Of a stretch of DNA of 64,000 bases, positions 51,023 through 58,532 are shown one piece after another; position 1 is the first letter of the stretch; every line of letters begins with the position of its first letter. The notes under the pieces are model-generated. The model was not told the origin of the DNA. It did not search any database and worked only from the letters and a program-made list of their open reading frames with translations. The stretch is from assembly GCF_012927245.1 (NCBI RefSeq), contig NZ_JABBGE010000006.1:124001-188000 (forward strand), read 5' to 3'. This DNA is from Streptomyces sp. R302 (GTDB lineage Bacteria > Actinomycetota > Actinomycetes > Streptomycetales > Streptomycetaceae). Made by a program: the position numbers and the translations under genes.

Positions 51023-51259
51023 ATGCCCAGGGAAGATCACACTCGGCCGCACAGCATCACTTGCGGACGCTGCAAGAAGTCGATTACCTACTGGGGACCA
51101 TTGGGCAACTCGCGTTGCCCTCGGTGCGGCCTCGTCCTGTGGGCAGGCGTTCAGGACCCCAAAACAGACCGGATAGTGTCCACAATCGGTGGATGTGCCG
51201 CTCTCCTGTTCCTCGCATTCCTCTTGCTTCTGCTCACGTCGAGCTGTTGGGCCGGATAG
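51023..51259 (+). CDS. Zinc-ribbon membrane protein (78 aa)
   Basis: ATG 51023 (the frame is open to 50999). N-terminal zinc ribbon ITCGRCKKSITYWGPLGNSRCPRCGLVLW with two perfect CxxC knuckles, then a C-terminal membrane helix TIGGCAALLFLAFLLLLLTSS. Such tail-anchored zinc ribbons are unassigned; it could be a toxin-, immunity- or membrane-sensor-type protein. A terminator follows about 90 bp downstream. Confidence 0.6.
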   Translation: MPREDHTRPHSITCGRCKKSITYWGPLGNSRCPRCGLVLWAGVQDPKTDRIVSTIGGCAALLFLAFLLLLLTSSCWAG

Positions 51260-51353
51260 CGACGCCCAAAGGGCCATAGGCACGTACCGACCCCACGCCA
51301 ACGACACCCGCCCCCTCTCTGTGGAATATATGCAGGTCAACCCGCCAATGAAG

Positions 51354-51385
51354 CCCTCCCGCTGCCGATTCGGGAGGGTTTTCGT
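51354..51385 (+). terminator. Intrinsic terminator after the zinc-ribbon gene
   Basis: CCCTCCCG and CGGGAGGG with a 9-nt loop followed by TTTTCGTTTG. Confidence 0.85.
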
Positions 51386-51622
51386 TTGTCTCAAATAGCG
51401 TCTCGAATAGCGGAATACCTTTAACCGCTTCCGCTGGCTTGATATCAGAAATCTGGATAGCGCAAACAGATATCTCGCGGCACGCAGTGCATCACACTCA
51501 TGACTCTGCGTGGCCGTCAGGAAATGATCGAGCCCGGGCACGTCCAACCCGGTTTCAACACAGGCCGTCACGCGTAATGTTCAGGTAGGGGGAAGTTCAC
51601 TAGACACCACCGGAGCTCACCC
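51386..51622. promoter_or_regulatory. Region upstream of xis-int with ATAGCG repeats
   Basis: AT-rich (down to about 45% GC locally). The word ATAGCG occurs three times (AAATAGCG and GAATAGCGGAA near 51395-51412, GGATAGCGC near 51455), and GATATC/GATATCTCG lie at 51440-51475. Plausible binding region for Xis or the XRE regulator controlling excision. Confidence 0.4.
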
Positions 51623-51811
51623 ATGCCGGAATCCGCCCTATTGAGCACAGAAGAACTTGCCGAATTCCTGGGAATTTCAGCCGGGACTCTTTACAATTGG
51701 AAGTATCAGGGAAAAGGTCCGAAGGCTGTAAAGGTCGGTGCACTCACGCGTTATCGGACGCGCGATGTCGAGGATTGGCTGAATCACTCACAGACTGCCA
51801 TTGATCACTGA
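51623..51811 (+). CDS. xis: Excisionase (HTH_17/MerR-like)
   Basis: 62 residues: LLSTEELAEFLGISAGTLYNWKYQGKGPKAVKVGALTRYRTRDVEDWL is the compact winged helix-turn-helix of actinobacterial recombination directionality factors. It binds near the attachment site to steer the integrase towards excision. CCGGAG precedes the ATG; the integrase gene begins 22 bp after its stop, so the two are co-transcribed. Confidence 0.9.
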   Translation: MPESALLSTEELAEFLGISAGTLYNWKYQGKGPKAVKVGALTRYRTRDVEDWLNHSQTAIDH

Positions 51812-51833
51812 TTTTCTGCACTAAGGCAACACC

Positions 51834-53117
51834 ATGAGCAAAACTCAAGTTTATGACCGCTGGCACCTTTCGCGGGTTTCGAAAGAACGCGCCGCTTCCC
51901 TCACTTCCTGTGAGCACTCGACCAAGGCCCGGAACCTTTACGCATCCGACTGCCACAACATCGGCATGCGCTGGCAAGTTCGCTGGCGGGACCATGACGG
52001 CCGACAGCACAAAGAGAACTTCGACCGCAAGAGCGACGCCGACAAGCGGGCCGCGACCATACAGGCGGACATGTCCCGGGGCTCTTACATAGACCCGCAG
52101 GCCGGAAAGGAGACCTTCCGCGCGGTGGCGGAGCGCTACTTGGACGGCGCGATCCACAAACCGTCCACGTCCGACAATGCGGCGCAGCTACTCGGGAAGC
52201 ACGCCTACCCCGCTCTGGGCAACCGACAGATAGCCGCGATCAAGCGGAGCGACCTACAGTCATGGGTCAAGGACCGGTCGCAGATCCTCAAGCCCAGTTC
52301 GGTGAAGGTCACGTTCGGCTATGTGAAGACCGTATTCCGTACCGCAGTACAGGACGGCGTAATAGCCCGTAACCCATGTGATGGCGTGAAGCTTCCGGCG
52401 ATACCCAAGCCCGAGGTTCACCCGCTGCCCAAAGAAGTCGTGGCCGCACTGATCGCAGCGGCACCCGAACAGCACCGTTCCCTCGTTCTCGTAGCCGCCG
52501 CCAGCGGTCTGCGGATAGGGGAACTGCTCGGATTGGAGCTCGACGCCGTCGAGCTCCACAAGGGGGAGATCCGAGTTATTCAGCAACTCGCCTCCCCCGC
52601 AAGGGGAGTTCCCTACCTCACGTCACCCAAGTCGCATTCCAGTGTGCGTACGGTGCCGCTGGCTTCCAACGCGGTGGCGGCGATCAAGACTCATCTTGAA
52701 CGCTTCCCTGTCGTGCCCGTGCTCCTGTGGGACAAGACCGACCCGCGTAAGCCTGTGGAGCGGAAGGCTCACCTCGTGTTCCGGGACAACGGGAAGGCTG
52801 TACGCCGTAGCTCCTGGAATCGGCAGTGGGCGCAGATCATCAAGCGGGCCAATGCCCAACTCGCAAAGGATGGGTCACCGTTGCGGGTTCCGGACGGAAC
52901 GGGCGTTCATGATCTGCGGCACTTCTACGCCTCACTGCTGATCAAGTACGGTGAGAACGTCCCGACCGTCCAGAAGAGGTTGGGTCACGCGAAGGCATCC
53001 ATCACGCTGGACACGTACGTGCACCTGTGGAAGGACGACGCGGACACCACCCGCGCGGCGGTGGAAGAGGGCATCGGGGACCTGTCGTGTGACCCCGATG
53101 TGACCTCTCAGCTTTGA
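51834..53117 (+). CDS. int: Tyrosine recombinase / site-specific integrase
   Basis: 427 residues. Arm-type DNA-binding domain at the N-terminus (residues ~45-100), core-binding SAM-like domain (~100-195), catalytic domain (~205-410). The catalytic residues are complete: Arg in AAASGLRIGELLGLE (~227), HDLRHFYASLL (~359) and RLGHAKASITLDTYVHLW (His and Tyr ~385-396). Related to integrases of pSAM2-like elements and actinophages. The last codons (CDPDVTSQL) contain the repeat TGTGACCCCGATGTGACCTC, which is nearly repeated at 43106, so the 3' end doubles as part of the right attachment region. Confidence 0.95.
   Translation: MSKTQVYDRWHLSRVSKERAASLTSCEHSTKARNLYASDCHNIGMRWQVRWRDHDGRQHKENFDRKSDADKRAATIQADMSRGSYIDPQAGKETFRAVAERYLDGAIHKPSTSDNAAQLLGKHAYPALGNRQIAAIKRSDLQSWVKDRSQILKPSSVKVTFGYVKTVFRTAVQDGVIARNPCDGVKLPAIPKPEVHPLPKEVVAALIAAAPEQHRSLVLVAAASGLRIGELLGLELDAVELHKGEIRVIQQLASPARGVPYLTSPKSHSSVRTVPLASNAVAAIKTHLERFPVVPVLLWDKTDPRKPVERKAHLVFRDNGKAVRRSSWNRQWAQIIKRANAQLAKDGSPLRVPDGTGVHDLRHFYASLLIKYGENVPTVQKRLGHAKASITLDTYVHLWKDDADTTRAAVEEGIGDLSCDPDVTSQL
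53088..53107 (+). repeat. Right-end integrase-site repeat (inside int)
   Basis: TGTGACCCCGATGTGACCTC; 20 of 21 positions match 43106-43126, in the same orientation, as expected for the two ends of an integrated element. Confidence 0.5.
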
Positions 53118-53285
53118 TCTGAACCGTTGTTGCAGGTCAGCGAAGTGACCGCTGTTTATCATGACCAATGGTTCGTACGGGGAGGGTCCCGGGCCCCTCA
53201 TCGACACCGGGCCGCCCGCCGAATGCACCCGATGGGCCGATACCCTCGAAGGCTGAGCGCACACCGGCCCGACCGGCCCGACCGG

Positions 53286-53571
53286 TTCGAGCGGGGCACC
53301 GACGGCCCGAAGGTGATCATGGCGGGGGTCGACGGCTCGGCCTCCTCGCTGCGGGCGCCGGTGACCGGGGCCACCGAGGAGATCGCGGAGGGGCTCGTCG
53401 AGGAGGTCCGAGCCTCGGCCGCGAGAGTGAAGAACCTGTGGCAGGTGCGGTGGGAGTTCCGCACCTGCAACGGCGACGCGCACACGGGGCTCGTCCGGGC
53501 GGCTGAGGAGCTGAAGGCGGACGCCATGGTGGTGGGCGTCTCGGAGTCGGCGGGGCACCGGCCGGCGGGGT
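53286..53571 (+). pseudogene. Truncated universal stress protein (UspA) remnant
   Basis: GPKVIMAGVDGSASSLRA is the start of a streptomycete UspA domain. The next ~45 residues (the rest of the first half) are missing, and the frame resumes with ATEEIAEGLVEEVRASAARV, WEFRTCNGDAHTGLVRAAEELKADAMVVGVSESAGHRPAGS. It then stops abruptly at the convergent CapA-like gene without the usual VRLVKAGRWPVTVVP end. An internal deletion and a 3' truncation make it non-functional. It lies just outside the right end of the element, so gene loss may have accompanied insertion or an older rearrangement. Confidence 0.75.
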
Positions 53572-54785
53572 CACTTGCCCAGGGTCAGGCCGTCCTTGTC
53601 GGCGCCCCGGCCGAGGACGACCTGGCGGATCGTCTCGCGGATGCCGGGGTGGCGGGGGTCCGAGCCGTCGGCGGCACCGAGGTTCACGACCCGGCCGCGG
53701 CCGGTGTCGAACCACTGGGGCACGAACTCGGCCTTGGTGACCTCCCAGCGGGCGCCGGGCCTCTTCGGCGGGGCGAAGGTGAAGCGGCCGACGCTGCTCT
53801 GGTTGCCGCGCGGGTCGAAGGCGCCCTGGTGATTGATCATGTCGCCGGCGATCTGGTCGCCCATGCCGTAGATCACCCAGGTGCCGTTGACCTTCTCGTA
53901 GGCCTGCGGCACGTGGGCGTGCGTACCGATGACCAGGTCGATGTCGGGGCGTCCGCCGACGGCGGAGGCGGTGAGCGCGCGGGCGAGGGAGAGCTGGCGC
54001 TCGTCGGGCTCGGTCTGCCACTCGGTGCCCCAGTGGACGCTGACCACGACGACGTCGGCGCCGGCTGCGCGGGCCGCGCGGGCGTCGGCGATCACCTTGG
54101 ACTCGTCGAGCAGGTTCACCGCCCAGGGCTTCCCCTCGGGGAGCGGGTAGCCGTTGGTGTCGTAGGTGTAGGCGAGCTGGGCGACGGTGGCGCCGCCGGC
54201 CTTGAGGAGGGTGGGGCGGGCGGCCTCGGCTGCGGTACGGGCCGAGCCGGCGTGCTTCACGCCGGCCGCGTCGAGGGCGTCGAGGGTGCGGCCGAGACCG
54301 GCGGCACCGTCGTCGAGGGTGTGGTTGGAGGCGGTGGAGCAGGAGTCGTAGCCGGTGGCCTTGAGGGCGGCGGCGATCTCGGGCGGGGACTTGAAGGCGG
54401 GGTAGCCGGTGTAGGGCCCGCCGTCCTTCCCGTACACGGTCTCCATGTGGCAGATGGCCAGGTCGGCGCGGGAGACGACCCCCTTCGCACCGGCGAGCAT
54501 GGGGCGGAAGTCGTACCCGCCGCCGCCCGCGTCCTCGGCGGCCCGGCGGATGATCGAGTCGTGCGGGAGGACGTCGCCGGAGGCCACCAGGGTGAAGCCG
54601 GCCTCCTTCGGGGCCGGGGCGGCCGGGCGGGGGGCGGTGGAGCCGCCGGGCGAGCCGCCGGGTGTGGGGGTGCCGCCGAGGCCGCCCTGGCTGCACGCGG
54701 CGACGACGGCGAGCAGGGAGCCGGCGAGGACGGTGGAGCCGGCACGGGCGAGTCTGGCGCGTACCGGTCTGGTGCCTGCGGTCAT
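53571..54785 (-). CDS. CapA/PgsA-family lipoprotein (poly-gamma-glutamate capsule type metallophosphatase)
   Basis: 404 residues. The signal peptide ends in lipobox AVVAACS, so it is an exported lipoprotein; a Gly/Pro linker follows. The CapA domain (FTLVASGDVLPHDSIIRRAA, LAICHMETVYG, STASNHTLDDG, VVSVHWGTEWQTEPDERQ, VIGTHAHVPQAYEKVNGTWVIYGMGD) shows calcineurin-like metal ligands in order. It may act in poly-gamma-glutamate or other envelope polymer metabolism. No capBC partners are nearby. ATG 54785 is used; an ATG 24 bp upstream is possible. Confidence 0.85.
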   Translation of the reverse strand: MTAGTRPVRARLARAGSTVLAGSLLAVVAACSQGGLGGTPTPGGSPGGSTAPRPAAPAPKEAGFTLVASGDVLPHDSIIRRAAEDAGGGGYDFRPMLAGAKGVVSRADLAICHMETVYGKDGGPYTGYPAFKSPPEIAAALKATGYDSCSTASNHTLDDGAAGLGRTLDALDAAGVKHAGSARTAAEAARPTLLKAGGATVAQLAYTYDTNGYPLPEGKPWAVNLLDESKVIADARAARAAGADVVVVSVHWGTEWQTEPDERQLSLARALTASAVGGRPDIDLVIGTHAHVPQAYEKVNGTWVIYGMGDQIAGDMINHQGAFDPRGNQSSVGRFTFAPPKRPGARWEVTKAEFVPQWFDTGRGRVVNLGAADGSDPRHPGIRETIRQVVLGRGADKDGLTLGK

Positions 54786-55075
54786 GACGACTGCCACCCC
54801 GATCATAGGAAGAACATGTGTTCTGCCGAATCCATCCCTCGGGGGGCCCTCAGTCAAGGGACCGGGCCGGAGCGGAGCGCGAACCCCACCGAATCGGACG
54901 TATGCCCACCGTCCGATCGCCTGCCTACCGCTCGCCGACCGCTCGCCGTGCCATTCGCCGCTCGTTCCGACCGTTCGTCGCAGACCGCTGTCCGTTCCCT
55001 GTCCTCGTCCGCCCGGATGCGTTCGTATACGGCGCGGACGACGAACCGCCGAACGGGCGGGGAAGGGTGGGACCC

Positions 55076-55663
55076 ATGACGACGGCGATGGCGGCGGCGA
55101 CAGCGACCGCGACCGCGACGACCGACGAGCGGACGCTCCAGGAGCTCCAGCGGGAGCACGGGCCCGCCCTGCTCTCCTTCCTCCTCGGGCTCACCTACGG
55201 GGACCGCCAGCGCGCCGAGGACCTCGCCCAGGAGACCCTGGTCAGGGCCTGGCTCCACCCCGAGGCGTTCAGCGACGCCTACACCTCGATGCGGCCCTGG
55301 CTCTTCACCGTGGCCCGCCGGCTCGCCATCGACGCCCGCCGCTCCCGGCTGGCGCGGCCCGCCGAGATCGGCGACGGCGTCCTGGCGGTGACCCCCGACC
55401 CCTCCGACGCCACCGAATCGGCCGAGGCCGCCCTCGACGTACGGGCGGCGGTACGGGAGTTGAGCCCGGAGCACCGCGCGGTGCTCGTCCGGCTCTACTT
55501 CCACGGGCTCACCGTCAACGAGGCCGCCGCCGACCTCGGGATCCCGGCCGGCACGGTCAAGTCCCGTTCCCACTACGCCCTTCGGCAGCTCGGGCGCTCG
55601 CTGCCCGGCTACCGGCCGCGGCGCGGCGTCATTGCCCGCCACCGGACCGCGGCCGCACAATGA
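55076..55663 (+). CDS. ECF-type RNA polymerase sigma factor
   Basis: 195 residues from ATG 55076, preceded by GGAAGGGTGG. Sigma region 2 (ALLSFLLGLTYGDRQRAEDLAQETLVRAWLHPEAF, then RPWLFTVARRLAIDARRSR) and region 4 (VRELSPEHRAVLVRLYFHGLTVNEAAADLGIPAGTVKSRSHYALRQL) are typical of SigK/SigL-like ECF factors. The N-terminus has an Ala-Thr repeat from slippage-prone GCGAC DNA. No anti-sigma gene is adjacent; a hotdog thioesterase follows within 5 bp. Regulon unknown. Confidence 0.9.
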   Translation: MTTAMAAATATATATTDERTLQELQREHGPALLSFLLGLTYGDRQRAEDLAQETLVRAWLHPEAFSDAYTSMRPWLFTVARRLAIDARRSRLARPAEIGDGVLAVTPDPSDATESAEAALDVRAAVRELSPEHRAVLVRLYFHGLTVNEAAADLGIPAGTVKSRSHYALRQLGRSLPGYRPRRGVIARHRTAAAQ

Positions 55664-55667
55664 CGCC

Positions 55668-56099
55668 GTGACGCTCCCTGACACCGTGGCGCTGACTCCC
55701 GCCGCCGCCGAGAAGATCCTCGCCGACAACTTCGCCCCCTGGGTCCTGGACCTGGGGCTCACCGTCGACTCCGTCGACGGCCACGAGGCCGTCCTCCGCC
55801 TCCCCTGGTCGGACCGGCTGGCGCGCGAGGGCGGCGGCATCTCCGGCCAGGCGCTGATGGCCGCGGCCGACACGGCCTCCGTCATCGCCGTCTCGGCGGC
55901 CCGCGGCGGCTTCGTCCCCATGACCACCGTCCAGCAGTCCACCAGCTTCCAGCGGGCGGTCCTCGGCGCCGACGTCCTGATCCGCGCCCGGCTCACCAAG
56001 CTGGGCAAGCGGATGGCCTTCGCCGACATCACCATGACCGCCGACGGGACCACCGAACCGGCCGCCCACGCGACCGCCGTCTACGCCCTGCTGGGCTAG
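55668..56099 (+). CDS. PaaI-like hotdog-fold thioesterase
   Basis: 143 residues from GTG 55668, 5 bp after the sigma factor stop. The hotdog core is clear: FAPWVLDLGLTVDSVDGHEAVLRLPWSDRLAREGGGISGQALMAAADTASVIAV carries the conserved catalytic-region G-G-x-x-H/S-x-G pattern. TTVQQSTSFQRAVLGADVLIRARLTKLGKRMAFADITM forms the second half. Probably hydrolyses acyl- or aryl-CoA. Likely co-transcribed with the sigma factor; the start is uncertain because no ribosome-binding site is visible. Confidence 0.85.
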   Translation: MTLPDTVALTPAAAEKILADNFAPWVLDLGLTVDSVDGHEAVLRLPWSDRLAREGGGISGQALMAAADTASVIAVSAARGGFVPMTTVQQSTSFQRAVLGADVLIRARLTKLGKRMAFADITMTADGTTEPAAHATAVYALLG

Positions 56100-56185
56100 T
56101 CACGCCCGGCCCTCGTCGCCCACAGCGGCGTGTGGCCGTACCGCGGGACCGACGAACGGCGGAAGCGCCTGGGGGTCTATGCACT

Positions 56186-56199
56186 CCATGTATACATGG
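56186..56199. promoter_or_regulatory. 14-bp perfect palindrome at a predicted promoter
   Basis: CCATGTATACATGG, 18 bp upstream of the next ATG and overlapping a GTATAG -10-like box. TATAC-centred palindromes are unusual in this GC-rich DNA, and a TetR- or GntR-type repressor site is likely. Confidence 0.6.
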
Positions 56200-56216
56200 T
56201 GCGTATAGTCACGACC

Positions 56217-56747
56217 ATGGCTTCACGACCTCCCACCCCGCCCCTCCGCCGCCTGTTCAAGGCCGTCGTCGTCACCGGGATCGCGGTCGGCGCCGCACAC
56301 CTCGTGCTCTCCGACACGCTGCGCTTCGCGCTCGTCGGGCAGGTGTCGGCCGCCCTGGGGGCGCCGACCGGGTACGGGGAAGCGCAGGTGTTCACCACCG
56401 CTCTGCTCAACACCGCGTTGGTCATGCCGCTCGTGCTCTGGGCCGGGATGCGCCTGAGCGGGGAGCGGCAGCTGGGGGCGATGGTGCTGGTGGGGAGCGT
56501 GGGGTGGGTCGTCGCCGTCTGGAACGGGATCGACGGCCTGGACGACTCCTTCGGCGCGATCCTGCCCGTGCGCTCGCTCGCGCTCGTCGTCGGCGCCACC
56601 GCGCTCGCCTCGCTCGTCCGCCGGCGCCCCTCCCCCGCCCCTTCCGCACCATGCGCTCCGTCAGACCCGTCAGACCCGTCAGACCCGTCAGACCCGTCGG
56701 CACCGATCCCGCCGGGGAACGTATCCGAAACCACACCGGCGAGTTGA
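56217..56747 (+). CDS. DUF6069-like four-helix membrane protein
   Basis: 176 residues. Four hydrophobic helices: FKAVVVTGIAVGAAHLVL, VFTTALLNTALVMPLVLWAGM, LGAMVLVGSVGWVVAVWNGI, RSLALVVGATALASLV. The arrangement matches small actinobacterial DUF6069 proteins. The C-terminal tail is a SDP repeat (four copies of the 9-bp unit TCAGACCCG at 56661-56696), likely variable by slippage. Just upstream is the palindrome CCATGTATACATGG, so the gene is probably tightly repressed. Function unknown; a role in stress or envelope permeability is only a guess. Confidence 0.72.
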   Translation: MASRPPTPPLRRLFKAVVVTGIAVGAAHLVLSDTLRFALVGQVSAALGAPTGYGEAQVFTTALLNTALVMPLVLWAGMRLSGERQLGAMVLVGSVGWVVAVWNGIDGLDDSFGAILPVRSLALVVGATALASLVRRRPSPAPSAPCAPSDPSDPSDPSDPSAPIPPGNVSETTPAS

Positions 56748-56832
56748 GCAAAGCGGTCCACGCGGACGCCTCGGGCGGAGGAAGCTCTGCTCGGGGTCCC
56801 GGAAACCGCGGGTCCCCGACGTCCGGGAGAAG

Positions 56833-57315
56833 GTGGGAGCGTTGCCGCCCGAGAGCACGAACGGCGCCGGCCGCAGGAACGGCGGGGACCTCGCCGTACC
56901 GATGGCCTGGCTGTGCGCCGAGTACCTGGCCGACCAGTACCTGACCGCGGCCGGCCTGGCCGAGCCGGGCTCGCTGGAGCACCGCGCCGCGCTGCGGGCG
57001 CTGACCCTGACGGTCCACCTGTCCGGGGAGCCCGCGGCCGACGTCTGGCTGCGGCACACCGCCCACGAGGCCGGCTGGCCCGAGTGGGTGGAGGAACGGC
57101 TCGCCGCCGAGGCGGACGAGGACCCCGACGGGGCGGATCTGGCGCTCGCCCGCGGCGCCTGGACGGCGCTGCGGGAGACCTGGGTGCACGCCGCCGACCT
57201 GGACGGCGCGCCCGGCCTGGGCACGGCGCTGCTGGTCGACGAGACGGCCAGGACCTGGCTGCCGGCCTGGCAGTTGGGCCTGCCGCTCGCCCATCTCGCC
57301 CTCTGGCTCGCCTGA
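56833..57315 (+). CDS. Conserved hypothetical protein (160 aa)
   Basis: Helical, acidic protein (AWLCAEYLADQYLTAAGLAEPGSLEHRAALRALTLTVHL, WPEWVEERLAAEADEDPDGADLALARGAWTALRETWVHAADL) with no recognised domain and no membrane spans. GTG 56833 is used; an internal ATG at 56902 would remove the disordered first 23 residues. Convergent with the sensor-kinase gene, 5 bp apart. Confidence 0.6.
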   Translation: MGALPPESTNGAGRRNGGDLAVPMAWLCAEYLADQYLTAAGLAEPGSLEHRAALRALTLTVHLSGEPAADVWLRHTAHEAGWPEWVEERLAAEADEDPDGADLALARGAWTALRETWVHAADLDGAPGLGTALLVDETARTWLPAWQLGLPLAHLALWLA

Positions 57316-57320
57316 TCCGC

Positions 57321-58532
57321 TCAGGCCGGCGGCGAAGGGTGCACGCCGGGGCGGTACTTGGGGAAGCGCGCCGTCACCTTCATGCCGGCGCCGACGCCGG
57401 TCTCGATGACGAGGCCGTACTCCGCCCCGTACACCTGGCGCAGCCGCTCGTCGACGTTGCACAGGCCGATGCCGGAGCCGCTCGGGTGCTCGCCGCGCAG
57501 CACCGCCCGCAGCCGCTCGGGGTCCATGCCGACCCCGTCGTCCTCGACGGTCACCACCGCCTCGGCGCCGGCGTCCCGCGCGGCGATGGTGACCCGGCAG
57601 CCCCGCTCCCGGTCCGTCAGGCCGTGCTTGACCGCGTTCTCCACCAGCGGCTGGAGGCAGAGGAAGGGCAGGGCGACCGGCAGCACCTCGGGGGCGATCT
57701 GGAGCGTCACCTTGAGCCGGTCCCCGAAGCGGGCCCCGGCCAGCGCCAAGTACTGCTCGATCGCGCGCAGTTCGTCGGCGAGCTGGGCGAAGTCGCCGTG
57801 CCGGCGGAAGGAGTAGCGGGTGAAGTCGGCGAACTCCAGGAGGAGATCGCGGGCCCGCTCGGGGTCGGTGCGGACGAACGAGGCGATCGCGGCGAGGGAG
57901 TTGAAGATGAAGTGCGGGGAGATCTGGGCGCGCAGCGCGCGGATCTCGGCCTCCACCATCCGGGTCCGTGAGCGGTCCAGTTCGGCGAGCTCCAGCTGGA
58001 CCGAGACCCAGCGGGCCACCTCGGTCGCGGCCCGGACGAGCACCGCGGACTCCCGGGAGCCGTAGGCGACGAGCGCGCCGAGGACGCCCTCCTCGCCGGT
58101 CAGCGGGGCGGTCACGGCCCACCGCAGCTCGCAGCCGGGCTCGGCGCAGCCGGTGGGCGCGGAGCGGCTGCGGCCGGTCTCCAGGGTCGCGGCGGCCAGG
58201 TCGGGCACGCCCGCGTGGTGGTGTTCCTCGCCGGGCCCGTCCCAGGCGAGGACGGCCGTGCCGTCGGTCAGGCAGAGGGCCTCGGTGCCGAGGAGCGAGC
58301 GCAGCGGGCGGGCCGCCCGGTGCGCGGTCTCCTCGGTCAGCCCGGCGCGCAGCGGCGGCGCGGCGAGCGAGGCGGTGTGCAGGGTGTGGAAGGTGGCCCG
58401 CTCCACGGGGGTGCCGAGGTCGGGGTCGGCTGCGCGGGCGCCGCGCCGGGCGGTGAGCCGGCCGACGACGACGCCGGCGGCGAGGAGGACGGCTCCGGCG
58501 GCGCTCGCCGCGGCCCACGCGATGCCGCTCAC
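57321..58532 (-). CDS. LytS/YehU-type sensor histidine kinase
   Basis: 403 residues; GTG 58532 overlaps the symporter stop (GTGA). One N-terminal membrane helix (IAWAAASAAGAVLLAAGVVVG), a GAF-like sensor (~45-180), then the His-kinase core. The H-box is EIRALRAQISPHFIFNSLAAIASFVRTDPE (phospho-His in PHFIFN, the LytS signature), followed by FLCLQPLVENAVKHGL (N-box) and VEDDGVGMDPE/GSGIGLCNVDERL (G-boxes). It forms a two-component pair with the LytTR regulator at 60781-61533, in one operon with a transporter that may supply the sensed solute. Confidence 0.92.
   Translation of the reverse strand: MSGIAWAAASAAGAVLLAAGVVVGRLTARRGARAADPDLGTPVERATFHTLHTASLAAPPLRAGLTEETAHRAARPLRSLLGTEALCLTDGTAVLAWDGPGEEHHHAGVPDLAAATLETGRSRSAPTGCAEPGCELRWAVTAPLTGEEGVLGALVAYGSRESAVLVRAATEVARWVSVQLELAELDRSRTRMVEAEIRALRAQISPHFIFNSLAAIASFVRTDPERARDLLLEFADFTRYSFRRHGDFAQLADELRAIEQYLALAGARFGDRLKVTLQIAPEVLPVALPFLCLQPLVENAVKHGLTDRERGCRVTIAARDAGAEAVVTVEDDGVGMDPERLRAVLRGEHPSGSGIGLCNVDERLRQVYGAEYGLVIETGVGAGMKVTARFPKYRPGVHPSPPA

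Larger units (their letters stand above)
43002..53170. mobile_element. Integrated ~10-kb element with int, xis and P4/D5-type helicase, no transfer genes
   Basis: Base composition drops markedly between about 43.1 and 53.1 kb, with codons such as CTT, GAT and AAG common. The right end carries xis and a tyrosine integrase, and the replication operon reads leftward. No FtsK/TraB translocase, Spd protein, relaxase or virion gene is visible, so it differs from classical actinomycete integrative conjugative elements such as pSAM2. Ends are approximate. Matching words TGTGACCCC-(T)-GATGTGACCTC lie at 43106-43126 and 53088-53107 (arm sites or att repeats). A 14/16 match with a common TCATGAC lies at 42986-43001 and 53155-53170 (candidate core). 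No tRNA gene is at either end. Confidence 0.75.

Noticed and set aside
53571..54785. QGGLGGT near the lipobox of the CapA-like protein as a third sorting-signal instance
   Set aside because: It is at the N-terminus directly after the lipidated Cys, part of a Gly/Pro linker, not before a C-terminal membrane helix.
53127..55079. 650-codon rightward frame covering the UspA remnant and the CapA-like gene
   Set aside because: Only the first ~95 codons after 53286 resemble a protein (UspA); the rest is the antisense of the lipoprotein gene.
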